In this document: positions 10,664 to 21,700 of the stretch, piece after piece | How positions within the stretch are numbered: position 1 is the stretch's first letter | Layout of the letters: the number at the start of each line of letters is the position of its first letter | Source: Arctopsyche grandis | Lineage: Eukaryota > Arthropoda > Insecta > Trichoptera > Hydropsychidae | Length of the DNA stretch: 64,000 nt | Assembly: GCF_051622035.1 (NCBI RefSeq) | Contig: NC_135366.1 | Location: 4,805,001 to 4,869,000, forward strand | Reading direction: 5' to 3' | Notes under the pieces: model-generated | What the model was told of the DNA's origin: nothing | Database searches by the model: none | Seen by the model: the letters and a program-made list of their open reading frames with translations, nothing else | Program-made: the position numbers and the translations under genes

Positions 10664-13600
10664 TTATTTTACATTCTTATTGATAAGTCCAAGTCCGGTA
10701 CAAGATATAATATTTGTACTCTGCTCTTCGGTGATTATAAATTTTACCTGTAATACATAATATAAAAAAAAATAGTAATCTATATCAATAAAGCATGAAG
10801 CAGAGAAGTGACGTAACCAATAAAATAAATTCAAGAAGTATCATCATATTGTAACGTGGGAACATGAGAGAGAGTATCCACTGTCTAAGTGCATTCGTGG
10901 GTGAATAATAGGAACCCCAGATAAGGCTAACGGGACTGCCCGAGTAAGTGCCCGAACAAAATGTAAGCCGAAGTTCTCACAGACCTGGGCGAGGGCATGC
11001 GTAAACAATAGACCTTTACGTGCCTAGACAATGGATCAGGGAAGCTGTAGTGTGCAACTTGTCCTTTATAAGGAGGTACACACAATAGATCAGATTATTC
11101 TGGAGTGGGCGATGTTTCCGTGTGGACCTCTTGAATCGTTGAATAATTGCTTTGAAGCGACTTTGGCCTTTAATTTGAATTCTGAACCTACCCTTACGCA
11201 ACGATAGCATATTCAGCCTGTACCATCCCATTGCAGGGTGTAAGCCTCCTCCAGGTCATACCATCTCGATCTGGCATGAGTCAGCCTTGACCAATATACA
11301 CGTATGTTCTTTGTGTCATCGGGCCATCTGGCCCATTCGTCTTTTCCCGTCTCTTGAGTTTCCATCCGGAGACACATTCTGTCTAGCGTTCATCCGAGAT
11401 TCTGCAGAAATGACCGACCCATTTCCACTTCAGTCTTGTGCTAGACAACATCCTTGACCTAAGTGTGTCTTCTGACTGTCTTTTAATGGAATTGTAGGAA
11501 TGTATCCCAAATCGAGGTCAGTGATCTCATCCACTTCCCCAAAAATCAAGTTGTACGATTGCATCATCGCGTTTCTGTACGAGCATGTAAAGCCAACCTT
11601 GGCCAAAATATCTTCGCTCACACAAGGACACAGATTCGATTCGATCCGCGTGAGCGATCTCTTCGAACAACCTTGAGCCACATCTCCACAATGAATGACC
11701 TCGAGCCTGATGGAACCCGAAAGCATGATCTCATCATACAGCTACGCACCAAACAACCGCAAGCCTGTTAGGCCTAGGAGCTTGATGACATCACACAGAT
11801 ACGCATTGCCCAACCAACTAAGCAGCAGCTTCAGTCACCAGTGGAACCTCTGGAATTAAGGCAACCCACTTCCAATGTTTTAAATACATACACGAAGAAC
11901 GAGAACTTGTTCGCAGCAACTTGAAACTGTATATCGATTGATAATTTCTATACGTAAGTTACGCCACTTCACTGTTGAGTGTTTCAATTTTTATAAAAAA
12001 AACATACCTTTGTAAGCTTTTCTGTGATATAAATAGCCGTCTTTGTATGCATGGTAATTTCACCAACTCTGATTGAAGACACACCTTCGGCGAGAGCCAT
12101 TAATATAATCAATTGATCCTAAACAACACATCATCAAATTAACACATACTTAAAAACAACCAATATAAAATCAAAAATACTCATTACTTGTGTGTAAGAA
12201 TCGACACAAGCGCCGACCGATACGGCATCGACTATATCTTTAGCGGCCGAAGAACCAACGGCTTGAGCTTTAATGCCCCTCTTTCCGAGACCTGCTCCAC
12301 CGATGATACAACCTTCAGTCGTTTCACAGACCAATCTATGTGTAATAAACAAACGATTTAAAAGCTTAAATACAAATCAAAATGAAATATATACACAGAA
12401 GCAATTCTAACACTATTCCACTGGCATTATGAGCCGCAATGTCAGTAGTTTCTTTATAAGATTCAATATTGACGTTCACACCACGTAGTGAGTCTCTAAA
12501 TGTTTGCTTCGCTCCATCAGCAGTTTGAGAAGACATCTGTAAAACCAAACCAATACATACAATCCTTTTAACCCTTTGAGTACTGATGTCATTTCTGTTA
12601 AAAGCCCGCCACGCTGAAAATTCCGCCTACATTTCCAATTAGAATTATTTAGAAATCCAATAGAAATCGGGTATAAAAATTTTGGCTAATCCAAACAAAC
12701 CCTAGATAACTACCGCCGAGGATTTCAAGTTTTGTAAAGGTGCGTTTAGACTCTCTAATATATCTTACAACAATATAAAATAAACAAAGGAAGTCTATTA
12801 ATGAATGTATTTTTCCAAAACTAGTTCCATCTTCTTCATTGTTGTTAAAATGTAATGCTCACAATCTAAATGTCAAGCCACAATCTAAAATACTCAGCGG
12901 TTAGGGATTTCCATCGAGACATTCTGCTATGGTTATAAATTCAGAAATTCCGGTGTAAACCAGTCTTTATAAACATTGACACGGATTACACGACCCATGT
13001 TCAATACATTTTTTTTCAATGCTCCCTGGAAAGGCTTAGCAGGTAGTATTCTTGTTTGCTTTGTACATGCTCAATATACAACGCCAGCACTCAAAAGGGT
13101 TAAACATAGTATATTAAATTATAATACCTGTACGTGAAGAGTTCCAGCGACGTAGCTCCATCCATGAATACACTTGGGCTTTCCAGCGACGGTCATATTA
13201 ACACCTTTCAATGACTTTATCGGTTCAACGTCGACTGTAACATGTCCTCCACCTCTTGGGAAGTATCCACGCTTGTGCAAATCGAGGTCGAAAGAAGCAC
13301 CGCCGAATTTTTCCATGTTCGGTCTGAAAACTTCAGTGGTGAAGTCTATCTGCGGAGCCATCTCGGCATTCGTCCCACCTTTGAGTTGCAGTACGACTTT
13401 ACTATCGGCGAATAGAGCGCAAGGTAATGCGACTTGCAATAGAAGGCTTATAGATCTGAAATTGAATAAAGTCAAAAATAGTATCAGTGGCGTCGCTAGG
13501 GGTGGTGTCACCTGGTGCGGTAAAACAATTGTCTTCCGCCCCCCTCTCTATCAACTTCCCCCATGGAATTTCTCTTGGAGTCCATTCTTTGACAAGTGTC

Positions 13601-15583
13601 TCCTTCATATGATTTGCCAGAACATTAATAAACTCATTCTGAGTTTCTGGTGAAAGATGAGATATAGATGATTGAAGTGCACTTGTGTTCAGCTTTTAAT
13701 CTTATTAGGTGCTCTTTCAGCACTGGATCATATTTAGAAAGCATCTTAACCATCTCAAGAAAGTTTCCTTCATATAATGAACCTTAGATTTTGCTTGGCA
13801 AGAAACAATGTGATATCAAGCAGCCTGCGCAAAATATCCCTCCACTTTTTCTTCTCCACATTCAACAAAGCAATATGTAGGACGTGGGAAGGTATTTTGG
13901 CCATATCCTGGCCTATGAAAACGATATTGTGTTTGTAAGAGGATCGTTTATTTATATTCTGTTGATACTAGAGTAATTGTATGTACGAAGAAGCTAGTTG
14001 CTCAGCTTCGGAGAAGTGAGCTGGCTGAACTCCAGAGGTTCACTCTGGCGTTTCGAGCTGGTGCATCGGTTTATATATTGTAGTTCGATGCGTGCCGTGC
14101 GCAGATGCATTTGTCTACAGGTCACGTATTTTAACTGTATGATAACCTCAGCGTCTGTGGGTCGATTGTACACATGTGTGGTACAAACGAAGTTCCGCTT
14201 GAATTATTCGCGGTATTTCAGAGGCATCTAAATGTCGTTAATTTTGGAGCTTGGTGATGAAGGCGTCTGCACGTCGTTCATTTAACGATCCAGTGATAAA
14301 ATCTTTCTTCTGGAATAGTCGAATGGGTCGTTGCCCTCGAGTAGTGAAGATAATTCCAGGCGAGATTAGTTCTGCAAGATTGTACATGAATGCAATGATG
14401 CCATCGTAAGCTTGTGTATTGTTGTAAAATAGATGACACTGGCTTTGATTCGGAATTGCACAAGTTGTGCTACATATATTCCTACAAATATATTTGGCAT
14501 CAATTGTTTTGTTCAACCTATGTATGTATGTAAATCCTGTTGCCAATGTTTTCCATTTTTTTCAAAACAACATACATACATACATATATATATGCTCCTG
14601 AGATTTCTCGTGATTACTTATTTTTGGGTTAAGTCTCCACCATGTTTGAAACCCAGTCACAAAACTGGACGTTGTATTTATAACTGTAACAGCAAAGAGT
14701 CGGCAGCAAAAGCAATATCATTTCTCGCTGATGGTTGAGTAAATCATCCATCATCATTGTTGATTGTTATGACTTATGAGAGAGAAGCACCAAAAGAAAA
14801 GCTAAGTTCACACATTTCTAGATTGCGTCTCCATCTGACTGAATCAATTAACCTTCTTACCTTTAGGTGCATACACTGATTTCTCAGGAATTCGAACAAA
14901 AGCCAATTATGGCTCATATTTGATGCTATATGTAGCTGCACCAGACAGATTTCGCGGTAGCTGTATAAATACAGAAAGCAGTATATATACAGAAATTGCA
15001 ATGAGACCATCATACAACGAAAACTTTGGTGTCACCCCAAAAGTGGTGTCACCCGGTGCAGACCGCATTCCCCGCACGGGCTTAGCGACGCTTCTGAGTA
15101 TGTAACATATTAAAATGAAAGAACATACCCTGCCGTTTGGGTGTCTGCATAATACTCCCCGCCTTTTATATTCCCGGGTACAAATTCGACTTCGGTTGAG
15201 CCAATTTCAGCACCTCTTAAGCGTCCTCCAGACATGTCACGTACTAGTTGCAGTCCTACATTCGAAATTGAGTTATAATTTCAGTTTTATATATGTTACT
15301 TTATTATTCATATACCTTTCAAGTGTTGGGCGGCCAGTCCCGGTTTGCTTCTTCCAGCTCTAATTTTGAGTATTTTTATTGCAATTCCACACAGTGCACT
15401 CAAAGTGACTGACATACGCAGTATTTGACCGCCCTAAATGTGTAACATGTTAAAGTTGAGGTTAAGCATTCAAAATTAATATATTTAATTGATTGATCCT
15501 TATTTAAATGAGATAATTTAGAAAATTACGCCTTCTAAAACGCTGCCATCAATTTCAATCAACTGTGGATTAGAACACGACAT
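10664..15583 (-). CDS. RTCA: RNA 3'-terminal phosphate cyclase
   Basis: Eight minus-strand exons join without frame conflict: 15583-15530, 15433-15316, 15255-15129, 13455-13128, 12536-12412, 12335-12188, 12118-12008 and 10747-10664, giving 364 aa (human RTCA is 366). The enzyme turns an RNA 3'-phosphate into a 2',3'-cyclic phosphate through an adenylated histidine. Visible motifs are DGS.LEGGGQILR at the N-terminus, [11 protein letters not shown] (125-135), the family signature RGYFPRGGG (162-170), GKRG in exon 6, and MHTKTAIY around residue 324, which holds the probable catalytic His. The protein ends [14 protein letters not shown], like other animal RTCA. It is the cyclase and not the RCL1 paralogue, because the catalytic motifs are kept. 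Introns 3, 4 and 7 contain a hAT element, a piggyBac MITE and an unclassified repeat. Confidence 0.97.
10850..11910. repeat. Unclassified interspersed repeat in RTCA intron 7
   Basis: This block of about 1 kb has clearly higher GC than the flanking intron and contains no splice-consistent RTCA exon. Part of it (about 11220-11480) has the texture of a decayed LINE 3' region on the minus strand. No ends, TSD or second copy were found. Confidence 0.3.
12572..13099 (+). mobile_element. piggyBac-type MITE, family A, copy 1
   Basis: It is flanked by TTAA on both sides (12568-12571 and 13100-13103), with ends CCCTTTGAGTACTGATG and an approximate inverse CAGCACTCAAAAGGG. TTAA duplication with CCC-starting ends is characteristic of piggyBac. 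It has no coding capacity. Copies 2 to 4 are at 21737-22295 (opposite orientation), 28893-29471 and 31503-32053. Confidence 0.85.
13485..15096 (-). mobile_element. hAT transposon with DUF4371/ZMYM-type transposase remnant
   Basis: The left end CAGTGGCGTCGCTAGG and right end CTTAGCGACGCTTCTG are inverted repeats of the common hAT pattern, and AGTAT stands on both sides. On the minus strand around 13850-13560, short blocks resemble the DUF4371 hAT transposase of the ZMYM group ([34 protein letters not shown]). The frame is broken in several places and most of the catalytic core is missing, so it cannot move itself. It sits in RTCA intron 3. Part of its interior (13876-14230) looks like an LTR fossil. 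Confidence 0.75.
13876..14230 (-). mobile_element. Probable LTR-element fossil inside the hAT element
   Basis: The left edge (TGTAGGACGTGGG) and the following blocks resemble those of the minus-strand LTR fossil at 49296-50165. On the minus strand a TATA-like box and an AATAAA precede the TGTAGG-complement end, as in the R-U5 part of an LTR. It is degraded and probably old. Its left boundary is clearer than its right. Confidence 0.35.
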
Positions 15584-15703
15584 TTTAAAATTGTGCAATA
15601 TTTGAAAACAACCGGCGAAGTGTCAAATGTGACATTCAGAAATGCCACTACATAAATTACGTGCACACGTGTGGGCCGTAAATATATGAAAAGTGGCCAT
15701 TTA

Positions 15704-15912
15704 GGATTGTAAATAGGTTTTTGAGCTCTTTTTCCTATTATGCTTTAGATTAACATTAGAATAATATAATACTGTGATTACTAACCAAATTAAATTAAAA
15801 TTGTAAAATAGAAAATGATCAGTAGATCAGTAGCTATTAAAATAGATATAAGATGTATTGTGAACATAATTTCGTAATAATAAAAAGCATTTAAAAATCA
15901 AAATCAAAAATC
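15704..15912 (+). mobile_element. Jockey LINE 3'-UTR stub with 15-bp TSD
   Basis: The sequence is the reverse complement of the 3' UTR of the jockey element at 47702-49170 and is nearly identical to it. It ends in an A-rich AAATC-type tail and is flanked by the exact 15-bp repeat AAAAGTGGCCATTTA (15689-15703 and 15913-15927). It is a severely 5'-truncated insertion of the same LINE family. Confidence 0.88.
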
Positions 15913-15949
15913 AAAAGTGGCCATTTACAATTTCATATAAGTAAACAGA

Positions 15950-16136
15950 TTATTGCGCAAATTGCAATCTTTGCCACAAAAATAGCGAATACGGAATATC
16001 TGATACTCGAGTTCTCGTTATCATAATATTTCTCGTATTAGCTTTCGATTAATGGAATTTTTGGGTGCCAGATGTTCCGTGATCGAGATTTTAGTGACGT
16101 GCTCGAGATCGCTTTTTGTGGAATAATCACTGAACC
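15950..16136 (+). mobile_element. MITE family G, copy 1
   Basis: It contains the conserved core TGCCAGATGTTCCGTGATCG followed by AGATTTTAGTGAC and ends in AATCACTGAACC. The same core and end occur at 17995-18172, 40154-40287, 46876-47047, 56194-56393 and 62251-62437. Confidence 0.65.
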
Positions 16137-16317
16137 TTTCATATATAACCAAACTATGGACTCGGAGTCGTAGTCGCAACTTTATGGTTGGAGTCGGAGT
16201 CATTAAAAATAAAGTTAAGCCGTATTTATTTTTTACTTAATAATAAATGTATATGCATACTGAATTGTAACTACTCGCTAAGAGTGATATGGTTAGTGTA
16301 ACACTCAGTATATGGTT

Positions 16318-17800
16318 AGTGTTGCTGAACGGATACGAAATATGGACGCTATTCGTGGCAAACTAGAACAAGATAGAGTCCTTTGATATTATGGAGGATG
16401 AACGAATGAGACGACTGGCATGTTAATGCACGTGTTTATTATATGACAGCTGAAGACAGAGTGAGTAGTAGCTCTCCGAACCCAGCCGGGTTGGTCCCCA
16501 CTCGCAGGAAGGCAACCAAACTCGACCATGTCGTATAAGCGAGCCGCCACATCACTCCCCCCCCAGCATCAGCGATACCAAAATTACAAAGAAACAAATT
16601 TTACAAAAGAAAAAAAATTATTGTTACACAAAGAGAAAAAATTATTACGTGGGGAGAAAAAAAAAATGTTGACGTGGGTCATCCGCTGTGTACATAGGTG
16701 TACCACCCTGAATGGTCGGTAGATTCGAGGGCGGTGACGTCGCGAGCAGGACGGTGGGTGGTCCGATGGTCGCGCGATGCGATGCTGCGGCGGCGCCGCT
16801 CTTCCGAGGCTGATGTCGGTTGGTGGGGCGGCGGGGGCGGCAGGGGTGGCAGGGGCATCGATGTGGTTGATGATACTCCGAGCTGGACTGTGAGTCGTTG
16901 TGGCTCGTGGAGGTGTTGTAGCGCTACCGCCCGTCTCGGCGTGACGACGCTCGTGGGGACGGACGGGGCCTTGATGATGATGATGATGATGATGGTGCTG
17001 AGGTGGTGTATGTCTTGTGGTGCTGGATGACCGTTCTATGTGTAGTGGATCGCGCATGACTCCACATCCAGCTGTCAAGATTTCGTCTCATTCGCTCCCC
17101 CATTTTTTAAAAGCACCTGTCGTCGACGTTGTGGCTGGACGTCGGTAGGTAGGTAGGTAGGTAGGTAGCCGTGTCTGCTCGTTTATTGTCACCCGCGGGC
17201 CGCGACGCGTGTTGATGGCGATGGGGGCGCGGCGGGTAGCTTCTCCCGCCTGGCTCGGCGAGGCAGGGATGAGCGGCATGTTGAAATTGATCGAGGCTGC
17301 GTGGCTCGATGTCGGGGGTCACCAGTATGGAGGATGAACGAATGAGACGACTGGCATGTTAATGCACGTGTTTATTATATGACAGCTGAAGACAGAGTGA
17401 GTAGTAGCTCTCCGAACCCAGCCGGGTTGGTCCCCACTCGCAGGAAGGCAACCAAACTCGACCATGTCGTATAAGCGAGCCGCCACAATATGTGGTGTTA
17501 TTGGACGGTGCTAAATACATATCTCATGGAAGGAACATGAGAAAAACGACACTGTCCTTTAGCTCCTTCATTAAAAAAAGATAGAACTTCTTAACACGCT
17601 AAAACACCGAGAAATGAAATATTTTGGCCACGTTATTTGTGGCCCAAGAATCGCGGTCTAGAGAAAATGATGGAGGGGAAAGTAAAATTCAATTGGTGTT
17701 TTAGGAGTATGAGGACTATGACTCAAAATTTTGTATCGGCTTGCCCATTATAGGGTAATGTCTGTTCATGGTAATCGCTTACGTCCGAATCCCAATTTAG
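16318..17800 (+). mobile_element. RTE-type LINE fragment split by a TRIM insertion
   Basis: The left piece (16318-16390) reads LLNGYEIWTL, a C-terminal RTE block. The right piece (17493-17800) resumes with SWKEHEKNDTVL and REMKYFGHVICG, matching the fragment at 4523-4865, and ends near a GAAGAAAA tail. Several stops mark it as old. The interruption is the element at 16391-17487. Confidence 0.7.
16391..17487 (-). mobile_element. TRIM-like non-autonomous LTR element (fossil)
   Basis: Two nearly identical direct repeats of 161 bp (16391-16551 and 17327-17487) bracket a GC-rich interior of about 775 bp. On the minus strand the repeats start TGTGGCGGCTCG and end near CATCCTCCA. The upstream repeat is followed by a leader beginning CTGGTGACCCC, as at an LTR-element primer-binding region, and the downstream one is preceded by a G-rich tract like a polypurine tract. 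The flanks ATATT and ATATG are a near-match TSD. The interior holds no recognisable gag or pol, so the element is non-autonomous. The very similar repeats suggest a young insertion, and it landed in an older LINE. A solo LTR of the family is at 46610-46770. Confidence 0.8.
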
Positions 17801-17994
17801 CTTAAGAAGAAAATGAAGAAAAATATATACAGAACTGAAACAGTATATTTTCTTCTAATGTTTAAGTCAAATTAAAAAGAAGCCTAATATTTTACAAATC
17901 CGGTACATATGAAAATACAAAATATAGAAAGAAAAATACATTTATTTATAACCTAATGATTTGCCTCAGCTCAGTGCATATGGTAATAGGTTTA

Positions 17995-18172
17995 TTACGC
18001 ACATTGCAATCGGCCAAAAGATAATTTTTGCCATGAAAATCGCGAATATGGAATATTTGGCACTCGAGTTCTCATTAGTATGATAGTTATCGTTAGTATG
18101 ATGGACTTTTAGGCTGCCAGATGTTCCGTTATAGAAATTTTAGAGCGCTTTTTGGGCAATGATCACCGAACC
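17995..18172 (+). mobile_element. MITE family G, copy 2
   Basis: It contains GCTGCCAGATGTTCCGTTAT, followed by a GAAATTTTAG segment, and ends GATCACCGAACC. The interior GCCATGAAAATCGCGAATA is shared with copies at 46876 and 62251. Confidence 0.65.
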
Positions 18173-18781
18173 ATGTATGTATATATTTGTGGCACCTTTG
18201 TACTAGTACTCCAGAAATATTCGAAAACTAGCGCTATGAGAAATAATGAAGGGAAAATTTGGAAAAGAACTAAATTGTGCTTCTATATTTTAATAATAAA
18301 TTTTTAAATCGTGGTTCTTCAACAATAGTTTGGTATTAATAATGTAGTAATAGCAATATGCTATTTAGTAATTAATTAATGCATTGTTTCAGTTCAAGTG
18401 GCCAATCACTGTAACGTTTCCTCTAAATAGTCAAACTTTTTATATTGTGCAAATGAGCCAGTAAAAAATCGCAAACTCTCATAAAATGATTTATCATATC
18501 GTGTCGATCGTATAAAATCATATTTTAAACATTTTCAGAAGACTGCTAGAAAAATTGTTTCAGTTTGTTTGTCAGACCGATTTGAGGTTATGTCTCGTGG
18601 AGTTTTTAGCGAATGACGTATGACAAGACACACGTCAAAACATCCCCATGTTTTGGAACACATCTTTGAATATGTGCTGATTTCGGCCACGTCTACTTCC
18701 GGTCATAAAATCTAGAGGTCAAATAGCGTGTTATCACTACGACCGGTTACTTTTTTTTATTATGTTTATTGAGTCATAATA

Positions 18782-21700
18782 ATGTCGTGTAAAACTATAT
18801 TCGTGCCCCAAGAAGGTCCAGCCAACGCCTTGGCTCTGAACAAAGACTTCACGCAAGTCGTAATCGCCGGAAGAAATGGTAATATTGCATCACTCATTTG
18901 TTTTATTTAAATACGAATGAATTTATTCAAATAATTTAATTTGTATTTATACTCAACGCCCTTTAATATGTACATAAATATGATAGCAATGTTTATTTAT
19001 ACAAACTATCAATTCTTAAGAACTTCTTCTTGTTTCACATTTATTTAAGGTTATTATATATTTCAGTGTTCAAAGTATTCTCTATAGACAACGATGAATT
19101 CAATGAAGTATGCAACCTCCGAGTTGGAAAGAATCTCAATTTAAACTTTTCATCTATAGACGTAGCATGGAGTACCATCGAAGGTATACTGTAAGATGAG
19201 GATACAATAGAAATTCGCTTACAATGCAGATTTAATATCACATTTAATGAATTGCAGAAAATACCTTGGCAACAGCGGCTACTAACGGAGCCGTTGTTGT
19301 ATGGAATCTCGGCAGATCCGGTAGATCTAAACAGGAACATGTCTTTTTCGATCATAAAAGAACTGTAAACAAAGTACGTATGTTTTAGAATCTCATTCAA
19401 TATCCTTCTCAAATGTTGATTGGTTATTATATATATATATATATTAAACTTCAGGTTAGTTTTCATTTAACGGAACCAGCATGGCTTATATCCGGCTCAC
19501 AGGACGGAATGATGAAATGTTTCGACTTGCGGATGAAAGAAGTCGCTCGTACTTTTTTCAGGTAACTTATCTGCTTCGATGAATATGATACAATGATCTT
19601 GTGTATTAGTATTGGTATTTGTATTTATTTTTAGCAATACAGAGTCGGTGCGAGATGTTCAGTTCAGTCCGCACGCTCAGCATACGTTCGCCGCCGTATC
19701 GGAGAACGGAAACGTTCAACTTTGGGACATCAGAAAGGCGGAAAAGTGCTTCCATCAATTCACAGCTCACTCAGGTCCAGTTTTTGCCTGTGACTGGCAT
19801 CCGGAATCGCCTTGGCTTGCTACGGCCTCGCGAGACAAAACAATTAAAGTATGGAAAATTGCCACAGTCATTTTCATATCTGTATAAATATAAGTTCGTA
19901 TACTTTTAATGAATTGGAGAATGATATGTACATATATGACATCATGCTATGAAACTATGTCAGCATTCATACTTGCCTACCGGGACTGATAACACATTTG
20001 CACAATGCTTAGTATTGAATGTGCAAGAGTACTTCAACTATCCAGATAATCGAGATGAGAAATTAATCATATGTCTAAACAGGCCAGGCTTAAGGGTATA
20101 TGGCGCCCCTAGGAAGATTGGTTTCAGCGCCTCCCCTCCTTAAATTTCATGAAAATTCTTGAAATTTTATGTTGAAGAAAAATATATCAAGACAAAAACC
20201 AAAAAATTAAATTCAAAATAGGCACGTTTTATGTATAAAAATGAATAAAATACGGATAACTATGAATAAATTCGGAAATGAAGACATTAATTTACATATA
20301 TTGAACAGTGAATTGAAGAATTTTTTAGTGACATTTCTTTTTTTTGAATATGATTGGTTAAGATATTTAATTTCGTAAAGCAAACATCCCTGATATATAT
20401 GTACATCTGTTTCAGCGGTATTTTATATAAAATACAATTCAAAATTGCCATTTGTACCGACAACAGTTTGCAATTTTACAAGTTTTATTCGTGAATCGTT
20501 GATATTTGACAGTCAACTTCCTGCGTTCCTCGTAAATTATAATAATTTACAATCAGTATTGTTACTTCGAGTAGAAAATTGAGTTGAATATATGTACATA
20601 TGTTCAAAGAAAGCCAAATTATTTTTTCAATTTAATAATCAAAAAAAGAAAAATGGGGGCGCCTTGCAGCGCCCTAGGCACGAGCCTTAAATTACCATTT
20701 GTACTGACGACAGTTTGCTGTTTTACAAGTTTTATTCGTGAATCGTTGATATTTGACCGTCAACTTCCTGCGTTCCTCGTAAATTATAATAATTTACAAT
20801 TAGTATTGTTACTTCGAGTAGAAAAATTGAGTTGAATATACATATGTTCAAAGAAAGCTAAATTATTTTTTCAATTTAATAATCAAAAAAAGAAAAATGG
20901 GGGCGCCTCGCAGTGCCCTAGGCACGAGCCTAGTCTGCTGTACCTTTGAGCCGGCCCTGTGTCTAAATGATCCCTTTTCAATAACCACACTTGGACTTTC
21001 TTCCTTTCGTAACTTTTTCATAACTCTTATCTTCGAAATGTTTATCGCTTGTCAAATAATTGAGGTTCTACTGTATTGATTTATATACCTTAGACAAGAT
21101 TGAAATAAGCAAATATGACTATTATTCAATTTATCAGTTAGTTTGCTTACTTTTGTGTGTTTTTGCTTTGGATACTACAAATATTAACTGTGGCAAGTCT
21201 ATACTTAAAAGTGGATATTCGAAGTACTAAAAAAACCAAATCTTATATATAATTTTATTATTATTATTCGGAGAAACTTCTCATTAATTTGTTTTGTTCT
21301 TCAGCTTCTATGTCGTAACACGTCATGCCCGTCGTTGCTGGAACAGTTGGGACTTTATATCCCTAATAATTATGTGCGTGGTAGACATCATCATTTGATG
21401 GTTGTACCTCCAGCTCGTACAGTTCTTTTTCGAATGTCTCCTATTCCAAGAGCTATTCGACTTCTCAACGAAATCGTTGCTGCTGAGCCTGAATGTGATA
21501 TTTTCCACCTTAGTGATCGTAAATTGTTGGATATTATTCTAACCTATTTGTCGGGTAGCCTGCACTCATCATTATTTTCATAATTGAATGTGATATATGA
21601 TTGGAATTATGATCTTATCTCTTCCTTTTGGGCCTCGCAGGGATGTTTTGTGTCTTTACATACATACACATATGTTGTATAAATGATATATAGTTGCGAA

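Noticed and set aside
14238-14546. 102-codon minus-strand frame in the hAT interior
   Set aside because: I could not match it to any transposase or host family, and its context is a broken mobile element, so it is not called as a gene.
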